A stretch of DNA of 64,000 bases from NCBI RefSeq assembly GCF_000511955.1, contig NZ_AZSU01000006.1:200720-264719 (forward strand). The letters run 5' to 3'. Shown piece after piece: positions 16,592 to 26,207 of the stretch (positions within the stretch are counted from its first letter, which is position 1; every line of letters starts with the position of its first letter). The stretch comes from [Clostridium] ultunense DSM 10521. GTDB taxonomy: Bacteria > Bacillota > Clostridia > Tissierellales > Tepidimicrobiaceae. The translations under genes and the position numbers were made by a program. Below the pieces are notes generated by a model. That model saw only the letters and a list, made by a program, of their open reading frames with translations, was not told the origin of the DNA and made no database searches.

Positions 16592-17614
16592 ATGGAAAAT
16601 ACAATCTTTGAATATTTAAAATCCTATAAGAAGAGGACAATTCCATTAAGCCGATTGGAAAACCTACTAACAGGAAGCCAAGCCTATGAGAATTTTGCAT
16701 CTGCTATAGGAAAATTGGTGGAAAAAGGAGTCTTAAAACCTATAAAATCTCATGGTACCAATGGTAAATCTATTCCATTATACAATACCTATCGTGTTAT
16801 GAAATCCAATTTAAGGGAAACACTCAATAGTGAGATCCAATACTATAGTATTAAATTTAATCCTAATATATATTTAAATTCCTACTTTTCATTGGACGAA
16901 AAGGAATGGCATAGGGACTTCCCCTATATACAAAGGATTGATTCCTATTTAAATAATAAAGGTCTGCCTACAGATTATGCCACCATACCAGAAAGGTCCT
17001 TCCAATTAGTAGGAGATGAAAAATGGATAGCTGAAAAGGATGGCAAAAAGTTATTGGAAAGGATTAAATTATGGGATAAGCTTAAAATAATAGCCAGTCC
17101 AGACCCGCTGATGTTAGGGGTTAATCCCTTAAAGTTTAGGGAATCTAGACATATTCACTTGACAGTGGAAAACAAAGCTACCTTCTATGCCCTGATGGAT
17201 TCCATAAAGGACACGGATTTTACCTCAATAATATATGGTGCTGGGTGGAAGGTGGTATCAAATATCCAAAGGTTACCTATTCAATTAGGGTTGGGAAATG
17301 ATATACATAAGATATACTATTTTGGAGATTTAGACCCTGAGGGTATTTCCATCTGGTATTCCTTGTACCAAAAATATAAAATAGAGTTGGCCCTCCCCTT
17401 TTACAGAGCCTTATTAGAGAAAAGCTACTCCATTGGCAAGGAAACTCAGCAGAAAAACATGGAAGCCATGGCAAAATTTAAAAGCTATTTTAAGGAAGAT
17501 GAAATAGCGATTATAGACCAATTAATTCAAAGGGAAGGCTATATCCCTCAGGAAGGTTTAAAAAAGGAAGAATTGATCAATGTTTGGAGGAATGGTTTAT
17601 GGATATTTCCATAA
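16592..17614 (+). CDS. jetD: Wadjet plasmid-defence protein JetD (toprim nuclease subunit)
   Basis: The 340-residue protein carries the DUF2220-type C-terminal toprim domain with the acidic motif FGDLDPEGI near residue 247 and the upstream YGAGWKVV strand. The N-terminal 120 residues form a winged-helix-like region that would contact the other subunits. In Wadjet, JetD is the endonuclease that cuts closed circular DNA after the JetABC motor extrudes a loop. AAGGTG precedes the ATG. Its 3' end overlaps the start of jetA by 16 bp. Being first in the operon is not the textbook A-B-C-D order. Confidence 0.88.
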   Translation: MENTIFEYLKSYKKRTIPLSRLENLLTGSQAYENFASAIGKLVEKGVLKPIKSHGTNGKSIPLYNTYRVMKSNLRETLNSEIQYYSIKFNPNIYLNSYFSLDEKEWHRDFPYIQRIDSYLNNKGLPTDYATIPERSFQLVGDEKWIAEKDGKKLLERIKLWDKLKIIASPDPLMLGVNPLKFRESRHIHLTVENKATFYALMDSIKDTDFTSIIYGAGWKVVSNIQRLPIQLGLGNDIHKIYYFGDLDPEGISIWYSLYQKYKIELALPFYRALLEKSYSIGKETQQKNMEAMAKFKSYFKEDEIAIIDQLIQREGYIPQEGLKKEELINVWRNGLWIFP

Positions 17615-19107
17615 AAAATATTACGGAAAACTATAGGGATAGGATGGAAAGATTAGCATTATTCGATCCTTTATATGCTTTAGAGAGAAAGTCTGGAAAG
17701 GATAATAGTGGGGAACCTATAGATTATTATGGACTGGGACTTTTAACATTATTATTTTTCTTTGAAAATATGTTAATTAGGAATAAAAAGGCTGGGGTTA
17801 TGGAACTAGCCCAATTTTTCTCTAATTTAACTCAAGAAAAGTTAGATTTAACTTTTGAGGAATATGTAAAACTAGCTAGAGAGATAGTTCAAGTGTTCAG
17901 GCCTCCTAGCGGTAAGAGAAATAGCCGGAAATTTTACAATTGGGAAACAGGACAAGAAGAAATAATCCAGTATTCCATATTAAAGGCCTCCCATTTTGAT
18001 GCAAAGGCCAATACTCAATATTATGAATTAGATGAACAAGGGTTAGAGCTTATATTTGCAACTAAGGAATATTTTTCAGAGTTTCAGCTATCTATTAATC
18101 AATTAATACTTAGAAAACAATTGGAAAAAGGGGAATTTGTAGGGGCTTTAAGGCAAATAGATGAGATGAGGATGGATGTAAGGAATTTACAGGATAAGAT
18201 ATATAGGATAAAACATGAAATTCAAAGGAATATTATATCCGATGAAACCTATAGACGTTATGAATCCATTGTTGATGATATTCATTTTAGATTAAGTAGA
18301 GAAAATGAAGAGTTTGAAGAATTGAAATCCTTCATAAAGGAGACAAAAGAAAGATTAGAACATGAAATTCATGAAGACAAGATGAAAAAAGCCTATGGAT
18401 TAATTATTAAAGTGGATAAGGAGTTAGGTGAAGTCCACTATGAGCATAGGAAACTCCTTTCTCAAAGTATAGATATGAAGACAACAGCTCTAAATGCGGC
18501 TCAAGAATCTCTCTATTATATAGGCATTGATTCTTTCAATTTTAAAGATCAAATAGCCAATAAACTAATGTCTACACCATTACCTTTGGAAGCCTCAAGA
18601 AGGTTGGTAGAGCCTTTTCTATATTTGGAAAGAGGAGGATTTTGGTCTCCTTTGGCGGTTTTTGGAAAGCAGCGAATTGAGAAAAGAGGCTTAGAAGAAG
18701 AAAACTTAACTTTTGCAAGCCCTTTAGAGGACTGGGAAATAAAAGAGGAAGTTAAAATTCAACAGGAAAATTTTAAGCATATTATGGAAATAATTTTAAA
18801 GGCAATGGAGAAGGAAAATTGCATAACTCTAAGGGAACTTATAGAGTTTATAAAAGAAAATGGCAAAGAAGATATATTAAATTATAGGTCTTTTTATGAT
18901 TTCTGGATACTACTACATCACAGTTCTCCAATAAAATTAGAGGTGGAGGAAAATCAAAACCATATGTTGGATAAGGTAATAGAATTATTAGAAAGGGATT
19001 ATACAAGTTTAATAGTAGTAGAAATTCCAGGCAAGATAGAACCGAATGAGAGGTATACAATCAGGAATATGGAGTTAACATTGGAGGGGAATAAAGATGC
19101 TATATGA
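17599..19107 (+). CDS. jetA: Wadjet protein JetA (kleisin-like subunit)
   Basis: The start is ATG 17599, 8 bp after GGAGG; a TTG at 17584 overlaps that ribosome binding site and is less likely. The 502-residue protein has an N-terminal helical domain with LGLLTLLFFFENMLIRNKK, a central coiled-coil region (residues about 180-290) and a C-terminal winged-helix-like part, as in JetA/MukF-like kleisins. The DPLYALERK opening fits the JetA family. It links the JetC motor heads with JetB. It overlaps jetD at its start and jetB at its end, so it is translationally coupled to both. Confidence 0.85.
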   Translation: MDISIKNITENYRDRMERLALFDPLYALERKSGKDNSGEPIDYYGLGLLTLLFFFENMLIRNKKAGVMELAQFFSNLTQEKLDLTFEEYVKLAREIVQVFRPPSGKRNSRKFYNWETGQEEIIQYSILKASHFDAKANTQYYELDEQGLELIFATKEYFSEFQLSINQLILRKQLEKGEFVGALRQIDEMRMDVRNLQDKIYRIKHEIQRNIISDETYRRYESIVDDIHFRLSRENEEFEELKSFIKETKERLEHEIHEDKMKKAYGLIIKVDKELGEVHYEHRKLLSQSIDMKTTALNAAQESLYYIGIDSFNFKDQIANKLMSTPLPLEASRRLVEPFLYLERGGFWSPLAVFGKQRIEKRGLEEENLTFASPLEDWEIKEEVKIQQENFKHIMEIILKAMEKENCITLRELIEFIKENGKEDILNYRSFYDFWILLHHSSPIKLEVEENQNHMLDKVIELLERDYTSLIVVEIPGKIEPNERYTIRNMELTLEGNKDAI

Positions 19108-19849
19108 ACAGGAACAAGTAATACAGGCTTTCAAAATATATTCTACCTTAGCTATTAATGGAAAGGCTTTTAAAGAGGATTTAAGATTATATTTAGCTGA
19201 TGATTCCATTAGAGGCTTAGTGGACCAATTTGCTAAAGAGGTAGATTGTACTCTATTGCTAGTAGGTGATCTAATATATATGATACCTTTATCTATAAAT
19301 TCTCCTTATCATATATCCAACGAAACTATTAAAGAGAAACATCTACCTTCTAGAGCTGTAAATGCAGATATATATATGATGTATGTAGCTATAATAATCC
19401 TATTTGGAGAATTTTATGATAGTTACCAGACAACAGAGGCTACTAGGGATTTTATTAAGATGGAAGATTGGTTAAATAGTGTAAATGACAAGATATTATC
19501 TTTAAAGGGTTATGATGAGAAAGAATTAATGGAATTGGAAAGGAAATATGAATACAATTGGTTAGCTATAGTGGACAAATGGGATGCTTTAGATGATATA
19601 AAGGAAAATGTTCAACAAACGGCTAGAACCATAAGTAGAATGAGCTTTATGAATATCGTAAAGAGATTTTTGGAAAAACAGGAGTTAATAGAGGGGATTG
19701 GAAATAATGAAATCCAATTGACGGAAAAAGCAAAAGCTATTATCCAAAGATATTATATGGAATTGGAATATAATAGGGAAATATTGGAGTTCATATACTC
19801 TTTAGAGGAAAAGGAAGGTGATGTAATTGCCAGCCATATCCAAGATTAG
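19097..19849 (+). CDS. jetB: Wadjet protein JetB (DUF4194-type accessory subunit)
   Basis: The 250-residue protein is a tandem winged-helix KITE/MukE-like subunit: it has short strands typical of a winged helix near TLLLVGDLIYMIPL, then an alpha-helical middle and a C-terminal wing (NNEIQLTEKAKAIIQRYY). JetB dimers bridge JetA and JetC in the Wadjet condensin. It overlaps jetA by 11 bp and jetC by 23 bp. Assignment depends partly on its place in the operon, because DUF4194 proteins are poorly conserved. Confidence 0.85.
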   Translation: MLYEQEQVIQAFKIYSTLAINGKAFKEDLRLYLADDSIRGLVDQFAKEVDCTLLLVGDLIYMIPLSINSPYHISNETIKEKHLPSRAVNADIYMMYVAIIILFGEFYDSYQTTEATRDFIKMEDWLNSVNDKILSLKGYDEKELMELERKYEYNWLAIVDKWDALDDIKENVQQTARTISRMSFMNIVKRFLEKQELIEGIGNNEIQLTEKAKAIIQRYYMELEYNREILEFIYSLEEKEGDVIASHIQD

Positions 19850-22800
19850 ATTGACCAATATAATATATGAAAATGGAGGTAAGAGGTTTAATGACGATAT
19901 ATTTGAATTTGATGGATATAATGGAGTAATACTATTAGAAAATGGTGGAGGAAAGACGGTCTTTATTCAGACAGCCCTCCAAGCCGTATTGCCTCATGCC
20001 AATCTAGGGGAAAGAAGAATAAGGGATACTCTATCATTGGAAGGAGGAGCCAGCCATATAGCTATTGAATGGATACTAAATGATAGGCCTAGAAGATATG
20101 GCCTTACAGCGGTAACACTATTTTTAGGGCCCGAAGGTTTAAAGTCATTACGCTATGTATATGATTACTCTGGAGGTGATGCCCATTCCATAGAGAATAT
20201 TCCCTTTGTAAAGAAAAATCAAGAAGGCAACAATAGACCTGCTAGCAGACAGGAAATTCAAGAATACTATCAATATATGCAGAGCCATAAGATGAATGCA
20301 CACACTTTTGATACCATAAAGGATTTCCACCAATATATTGAAGAAAACTTCCATATAATACCTTCTGAATGGAAAAGTATCGCTCATATAAATGGAGCAG
20401 AAGGGGATGTGGAGAAATTTTTTGAACATTGTAAAACTACCTCTCAGCTAGTGGATCAATTACTTATACCTGTAGTGGAAGGAGCTCTGGTAGGCAATGG
20501 CACCAAGGATTTTATTCAAATATTTGAAAGACAGAGGGAGCATTTTAAAAAGCATAGAGAGCTTAGGAGAAGAATTGAAGAAAGTAAGAATATAGAACAA
20601 AAGATAGCCCATTATGTATCTACCTATACTAGATTACATGAAGCAGAGGAAAAGATGCTCAATAAAAAGAGAGAGGCTAAATCTATATATGAATTTTTAG
20701 TAGAGGAAGAAGATAAAACTCAGAAGGAAATAAGCCATGTAGAGGAGTTAAAGGAACTTTTATCAAAGGACAAACAGGAACTTAGGAGAAAAGAAGCTTC
20801 CTATGAATTAGCCTTGTTAGATAAGGAATTGAAAAATGCGAGAGATGATTATGAAATTATTGCAGAAGAGCATAGGGAAATAGTTAGCAGACTAGAAGGA
20901 AAGGAAGAAGAACTCCAAAATTTAGAAATTGCAGAGCTTAAAGAAAATATTAAGAAAAATGAAGAGTTTAGTAATATATTAAAAGAACAATTAGAGGAAC
21001 TAGATGAAGATGAGGATATAGGGGTTTTAAAGGATAGATTAGAAGAAAATTCTAGTATATTGAAGGGATATTTTGAAAGGGAAAAAGAAAATTTAGAAAA
21101 ACAGAAAGAGCTTTTGGAAAGCCAAAAGAATCGATATGAAGATGAATTACAAAAGATTCATGAAAAGATAGTCGGCCTTCAGAAAGAAAAACAAAGTTTA
21201 ATTGAAATAAGGGCTGGATATAGAGGAGAAATAAAAGGTATAGAAGATAATATGGAAAATATTAGGAAGGACATATTGGCCAACCCTATTAATGAAATGG
21301 TAGAAGGAGAATATCCTAAATGGAGACAACGGGTAGAGGAAATTGAGGGATTAAATACATCCTATAAAGAACAGCTAAACAGTTTAAAAAGTAGAAAAGA
21401 ACAACTTTCCATAGAAATACCTAATATCCATGATGAAATTCAAAGGCTTATCAAGGACACTACCATTAGAGAAAAGGATTTAAGGTCTATAGAAGAAAAA
21501 CATGATAAAATACTGTCTGTTGTAAAGGGGCTAAGGCTAGAATGGAATTATTTAGATTCCATCTACCTAAAGCAACAATCCATAATAGAATATATTGAAG
21601 AGAGATTAGAGCGAACTAGGAATCAAAGAGAAGAGTTATTAGAAGATGAAAGATTATCCTATAGGTTATTAGATTACTATGGAGGCAATGAATATTTTAC
21701 TGGAGAACCACTGCTTGAAGAGTGGTTATACAGTTGGAGAAACCAATTCCATCTATTGGAGACTGGTACAAGGTATGTAGAAAAAGCAGCGATAAATCTT
21801 AATAGAAATGTAAAGGAGATATATAGAGAGTACCCCTTATGGCCTTTAGCAATTATAACCACAGAAAGGGAACTGGAAAAGCTATGGCAAAAAATAGAAG
21901 GCCAACGGCAAAGGCTTACATTTCCTATATTAATTCTATCTCAAGAGGAAGCAATAAATATACTATTGGGAAAGGTAAGCATAGAAGAAAGATATATCTA
22001 TCCCCATATTTGGCAGGATAATATAGATAAGGAGAAATTCCAACAATGGAAAAGGGAGTTAGAGGAATTGGCAAAAAAGGCTGTAAAGGAGAGAAAAGAG
22101 AAAGAAAGAGAGGAAAGAGAGTGGCAGAATATATTGAGAATAACTAATGAATTTTTATTTGCTCATCCCTATGATGAGTATACTCAATTATCTGAGGAAT
22201 TAAAGGTTTTAAAGGACAGATTAGATAGATATGAAAATCTATTAGATGAAAAACAAGGAGAAAATGTGTCTATAGACAGAGAGATAGACGATTATGAGAA
22301 TAAGTTGAAGGATTTAGAACAGGAATCCAATTATTTAGGTAGAAAGATGGAAAGAGCTTTAGATTATTTTGAAAAAGTTAAATATAAAGAAAGGTTAAGC
22401 AATCAATTATACCAAAAAAATGAAGAATTAGTTTTTGTAGATAAGAAAATATCGTTTAATGAAAGGCATAGGGAAAGGAAAGAGGCTATAGTTCAAGGGA
22501 TAAAGGCTGGCATAAGGGATTTAAGTAGTCAAATATCTATTATATTGGAAGATTCCAACTATAGGGAAGTAAAACACTCTAAAGCTTTATATAGGGATGT
22601 AAACAAGGATAATATCTTAGAAGAAAGGAAATATATCAAAGATAGGTTATCAGAAAAACAAAAAGGTAGATCGGAAATAGAAAGACAACTAAAAGAAACG
22701 GAAAAGAATATAGAAAGGGATGGGGATTTATTAAAAAGGAAGTACGCCGGAGCCAACTACCCTATAGATGAAAATATAAAATTTCCTTTTAATGGTAAAA

Positions 22801-24263
22801 TCCTTATAGAAGGACTGTTAACCGATATTAGAGAATTAAAGGAAGGATTAGAAAAAATATTGCCTTCTTTAAGAAAAAAGGAAAAATTTTATGAGAAAAA
22901 AGCTAATAGATATGAATTAAGATTGGAAAGCTTTCATAAAGAATTCTATGACATTATATATTTCACTCAGCCTTTACCTAGTGTAAAAAAACAAATATTC
23001 CAAGAAAGATTAGAGATAGAGGAAAAGGAAAAATATTTGGATACAAACTATAAAAGGCTTAAAAATCAATTGGAAGATATTCAAAATAATATTCAGAATC
23101 TAGAAATTAAAAATGGTAAATATGAATTCCTCCTGGAGAATATCCAAGGGACTGTTTTAACAGCAGATATTAAACAAAATTTACCCTATAATAGGGAAGG
23201 CACTATATCTAAACTAATTTGTGAAATGGAGGACTTTACCAAGAATCTAGAGACACATAAGGCAATGGTGGATTCGGAGAGAAATCAATTTGTCCAGTTT
23301 GCAAACATCAATGTAAAGGATATAAGATTGAGGGAGATGGCAGTATCTGGTATTAAAAACAAAAGAGTTTTCCATGAGGTATTAGAATGGGAAAAAAATA
23401 TGGGTAAGACTTTAAACCGGGTAATAAGAATCCACGAAAAAAACATGATGGAACATGATAAAGAGCTAAATCAATTTATCCAGTATCTATATACCTATTT
23501 ATCTACATTGGCAGATGAAATGCGGACTATCCCTAAAAACACTAAAGTAAAAATAGGAGATGATTGGAAGGAAATATTCCAAATTCAGGTACCCAGTTGG
23601 GAGGAGGAAGAAGGCAAGGAGGAAATTAGAAAGCATGTAGACTGGATGATTAGCAAATTGGAAAAGGAAGAATTTTTAGATGAGGAAGGAAAAGAAGATC
23701 AAGGGAAAATAAAAAAAGCTATAGAAAACTGGCTCCAATCTAAACAGCTACTGAATATCATTATGGGAGGAAAAGAGATAAAGGTAAGGTGCCGAAAGGT
23801 TACCAACGATGGTAAGGTAAGCAATATGTATTATTCCTGGGAAAGTTCAAACCAATGGTCTGGTGGAGAAAAATGGAGTAAGAATATGGCCCTTTTCCTA
23901 GGTATATTAAATTATGTAGCAGAAAAGAAACAACATATATTACCTAATCAAAAAAGACATAGGACGGTTATTATGGATAATCCTTTTGGCAAAGCCTCTA
24001 GCGACCACGTACTAAGCCCGGTGTTTTTCATAGCAGAACAACTAGGCTTCCAATTCATAGCCTTAACTGCCCATGGAGAAGGTAGATTTATACGAGATTA
24101 TTTCCCTGTAGTCTATAGCTGTAAATTAAGGCCGTCAGTAGAAGGGGATACATCTGTTTTAACAAAGGAAAAAAATATTAACTATGCCTTCTTTAAAGAT
24201 AATGATCCAATGGTCATAGAAAGAATAGGAGAAAGGGAGCAGTTAAGTATGTTTAATATATAA
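19827..24263 (+). CDS. jetC: Wadjet protein JetC (SMC/MukB-like ATPase)
   Basis: This 1,478-residue SMC-like protein has Walker A LENGGGKTVFIQ (residues 37-48), two long coiled-coil arms (about 250-560 and 780-1250) around a hinge region, the signature QWSGGEKWSKN near residue 1345 and Walker B VIMDNPFGKASS near residue 1381. The N- and C-terminal pieces form the ATPase head of a DNA-loop-extruding motor. It starts with UUG, well placed after GGAAGGTG inside the end of jetB. The DNP in place of DE in Walker B is usual for the MukB/JetC group. No frameshift is seen, so the motor should be functional. Confidence 0.92.
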   Translation: MPAISKIRLTNIIYENGGKRFNDDIFEFDGYNGVILLENGGGKTVFIQTALQAVLPHANLGERRIRDTLSLEGGASHIAIEWILNDRPRRYGLTAVTLFLGPEGLKSLRYVYDYSGGDAHSIENIPFVKKNQEGNNRPASRQEIQEYYQYMQSHKMNAHTFDTIKDFHQYIEENFHIIPSEWKSIAHINGAEGDVEKFFEHCKTTSQLVDQLLIPVVEGALVGNGTKDFIQIFERQREHFKKHRELRRRIEESKNIEQKIAHYVSTYTRLHEAEEKMLNKKREAKSIYEFLVEEEDKTQKEISHVEELKELLSKDKQELRRKEASYELALLDKELKNARDDYEIIAEEHREIVSRLEGKEEELQNLEIAELKENIKKNEEFSNILKEQLEELDEDEDIGVLKDRLEENSSILKGYFEREKENLEKQKELLESQKNRYEDELQKIHEKIVGLQKEKQSLIEIRAGYRGEIKGIEDNMENIRKDILANPINEMVEGEYPKWRQRVEEIEGLNTSYKEQLNSLKSRKEQLSIEIPNIHDEIQRLIKDTTIREKDLRSIEEKHDKILSVVKGLRLEWNYLDSIYLKQQSIIEYIEERLERTRNQREELLEDERLSYRLLDYYGGNEYFTGEPLLEEWLYSWRNQFHLLETGTRYVEKAAINLNRNVKEIYREYPLWPLAIITTERELEKLWQKIEGQRQRLTFPILILSQEEAINILLGKVSIEERYIYPHIWQDNIDKEKFQQWKRELEELAKKAVKERKEKEREEREWQNILRITNEFLFAHPYDEYTQLSEELKVLKDRLDRYENLLDEKQGENVSIDREIDDYENKLKDLEQESNYLGRKMERALDYFEKVKYKERLSNQLYQKNEELVFVDKKISFNERHRERKEAIVQGIKAGIRDLSSQISIILEDSNYREVKHSKALYRDVNKDNILEERKYIKDRLSEKQKGRSEIERQLKETEKNIERDGDLLKRKYAGANYPIDENIKFPFNGKILIEGLLTDIRELKEGLEKILPSLRKKEKFYEKKANRYELRLESFHKEFYDIIYFTQPLPSVKKQIFQERLEIEEKEKYLDTNYKRLKNQLEDIQNNIQNLEIKNGKYEFLLENIQGTVLTADIKQNLPYNREGTISKLICEMEDFTKNLETHKAMVDSERNQFVQFANINVKDIRLREMAVSGIKNKRVFHEVLEWEKNMGKTLNRVIRIHEKNMMEHDKELNQFIQYLYTYLSTLADEMRTIPKNTKVKIGDDWKEIFQIQVPSWEEEEGKEEIRKHVDWMISKLEKEEFLDEEGKEDQGKIKKAIENWLQSKQLLNIIMGGKEIKVRCRKVTNDGKVSNMYYSWESSNQWSGGEKWSKNMALFLGILNYVAEKKQHILPNQKRHRTVIMDNPFGKASSDHVLSPVFFIAEQLGFQFIALTAHGEGRFIRDYFPVVYSCKLRPSVEGDTSVLTKEKNINYAFFKDNDPMVIERIGEREQLSMFNI

Positions 24264-24305
24264 TAGATAAGATAAAAAACAGCTAGTTTAGAAGGTGGCA
24301 TAACA

Positions 24306-25751
24306 ATGAATATCATAAAGATTAGAAAAACTGTAAAGTATATATTAGGGTTCTATATTATTTATTCATTTATATTCGGAGTACTACTCTTTGCATTCTA
24401 TAAGCCTAAAACTATCCAACACTTAGAAAACAATTCTATGGAGACTTTTTATAGGGAAGAGTTGAGTCAGGATAGGGTTGTTCTTGTTGAGGGAAGGTAT
24501 GATTCAGGCCTTAGCCGGGTAAATTTAATTGAAAATGCAGAGAAAACATTAGATATTGCCTATTATACACTTCATGATGGAGTTTCTACAGATATCTTTT
24601 TTAATAGCATCATAGAAGCTGCAGATAGGGGGATAAAGGTTCGTATTTTGTTAGATGGTATATTCCATAATTTAAATGGAAATTTACGAGGGATAAAATA
24701 TATTTTTTCAGATCATCCCAATATAGAACTTAAATTTTATGAACCCTTAAATTTAATTAAACCATGGACATGGAATAACAGACTCCATGATAAGTTTATT
24801 ATAGTGGATGGGAAATATGCCATTATCGGTGGTAGAAATATTGGTGATAAATATTTTATAGGGGATGACACTGATGAACATATTGTTTACGATAGGGATG
24901 TAGTGATCATAAATACAGATGAAGACAATGTCTCTAATAGTGTTATTTCAGAATTTAAGGATTATTTTAGCCATTTATGGGAACATGATTATTCGAAGAA
25001 TCCTGTAAATAAGCTAACCAATATAGGTAAAAAGAAGGGTGAGGAAAAATATCAATATTTAGTAAACAGGGTAAAAAAGTTAAAAAAATCCCATCCTGAA
25101 ATATTTAATAATTCTATTGATTGGGTAGAAGAATCTGTTCCAGCTAATAGAATATACCTCATATATAATCCAATAGAACGTCTGAATAAGGAACCCTGGT
25201 GTTGGCATTATATTACCAACCTAGCTAAAAATGCAAAGGAATCAATATATGTTCAAAGTCCTTATATTATCCCTACGAAGAATATGTTGAGTATTCTCCA
25301 TGTAGATAATATTTCGGTAGATAGGGAACAGATAAATATACTAACTAATTCGATCTATTCTAGTCCTAACCCATTTGCTGTATCCGGCTATATGAATAAT
25401 AGAAAAAGGATAGTGGATTTTGGGGCTAATTTATATGAGTTTCAAGGCCCTGGTTCTACCCATGCAAAATCCTATATATTTGATAATAGGATTAGTGCTG
25501 TAGGCTCCTTTAATCTTGATTCAAGGTCTACCTTTCTTAGTACTGGGTCTATGGTTATAATCGATAGCGAAGATTTTGCTAAGAACCTTAAAGAAGAAAT
25601 GGACAATTATATTGATAGTAGTCTAATGGTAGGAGAAGATTATTCCTATTTATCTGATTCATCAGTAGAAGAAGGTAAAGTATCTTTATTAAAATCAATT
25701 CTTGTAAGGATCTTATCTTTTGTCGTTTATCTATTCCAATTTATGTTATAA
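24306..25751 (+). CDS. Membrane-anchored phospholipase D-family protein (cardiolipin synthase-like)
   Basis: The 481-residue protein has one N-terminal membrane helix (residues about 12-32), then two HKD motifs: HDKFIIVDGKYAIIGG near residue 160 and HAKSYIFDNRISAVG near residue 385. The C-terminus is also hydrophobic. The spacing and the DGIFHNLNGN region fit ClsC/YmdC-type PLD enzymes, which make cardiolipin or transfer phosphatidyl groups; some PLD relatives are nucleases. AGAAGGTGG precedes the ATG. It starts 42 bp after jetC with no terminator between, so it is probably cotranscribed with the Wadjet genes. Whether it belongs to the defence system is unknown. Confidence 0.82.
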   Translation: MNIIKIRKTVKYILGFYIIYSFIFGVLLFAFYKPKTIQHLENNSMETFYREELSQDRVVLVEGRYDSGLSRVNLIENAEKTLDIAYYTLHDGVSTDIFFNSIIEAADRGIKVRILLDGIFHNLNGNLRGIKYIFSDHPNIELKFYEPLNLIKPWTWNNRLHDKFIIVDGKYAIIGGRNIGDKYFIGDDTDEHIVYDRDVVIINTDEDNVSNSVISEFKDYFSHLWEHDYSKNPVNKLTNIGKKKGEEKYQYLVNRVKKLKKSHPEIFNNSIDWVEESVPANRIYLIYNPIERLNKEPWCWHYITNLAKNAKESIYVQSPYIIPTKNMLSILHVDNISVDREQINILTNSIYSSPNPFAVSGYMNNRKRIVDFGANLYEFQGPGSTHAKSYIFDNRISAVGSFNLDSRSTFLSTGSMVIIDSEDFAKNLKEEMDNYIDSSLMVGEDYSYLSDSSVEEGKVSLLKSILVRILSFVVYLFQFML

Positions 25752-25782
25752 AAGTAGGCTTAGTTTTAAGCCTACTTTTATT
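25751..25782. terminator. Bidirectional terminator
   Basis: AAAGTAGGCTTA and TAAGCCTACTTT form a perfect 12-bp stem with a 4-base loop between convergent genes, with A and T tracts on both sides. Confidence 0.85.
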
Positions 25783-25792
25783 AATCAAATTG

Positions 25793-26188
25793 TTATTTAG
25801 CTTTTTCAATTTTTCTATCATTAGCATCAATTTTCTCATTCTTTTTATTAGCCATTTTACAACTGCCTTGGAAAAAGGCATTTTCATGGACTATAAGATT
25901 GGAGACTTCTGCATCTCCCATTAGTCTTCCAGTAGGATGAAGAGTTAATTTTTTTCGGGATTTAATATTACCTTCTACTACTCCAGCTAAAGAGATATCG
26001 TAGCAATGGATATTCCCTTTTACATTACCAGTTTCCCCTATAATAATATCACCTTCGTAATGGATGTCCCCTTCAATAACACCGTCGATTCTCAAGTTCC
26101 CCTTACCTTCAATTTTACCTATTACCTTGATGTTTTCACCAATTAAAGAGTCAATTTCCATTGACTTTTCAACCTTTTTACTAAACAC
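25793..26188 (-). CDS. Bactofilin (polymer-forming cytoskeletal protein)
   Basis: The 131-residue protein has a central beta-helix of short repeats (GNLRIDGVIEGDIHYEGDI, then ETGNVKGNIHCYDI) flanked by disordered, charged ends, as in bactofilins. These assemble into filaments without nucleotide and often sit at the membrane to organise cell-wall enzymes. It is 19 bp downstream of an M23 peptidase gene, a common and functionally relevant pairing. It would be the second gene of that two-gene operon. Confidence 0.9.
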   Translation of the reverse strand: MFSKKVEKSMEIDSLIGENIKVIGKIEGKGNLRIDGVIEGDIHYEGDIIIGETGNVKGNIHCYDISLAGVVEGNIKSRKKLTLHPTGRLMGDAEVSNLIVHENAFFQGSCKMANKKNEKIDANDRKIEKAK

Positions 26189-26207
26189 AAGTTTTCCCCC
26201 TTACCCT

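Noticed and set aside
17584-17598. TTG start for jetA adding five residues
   Set aside because: The TTG lies against the GGAGG that correctly serves ATG 17599.
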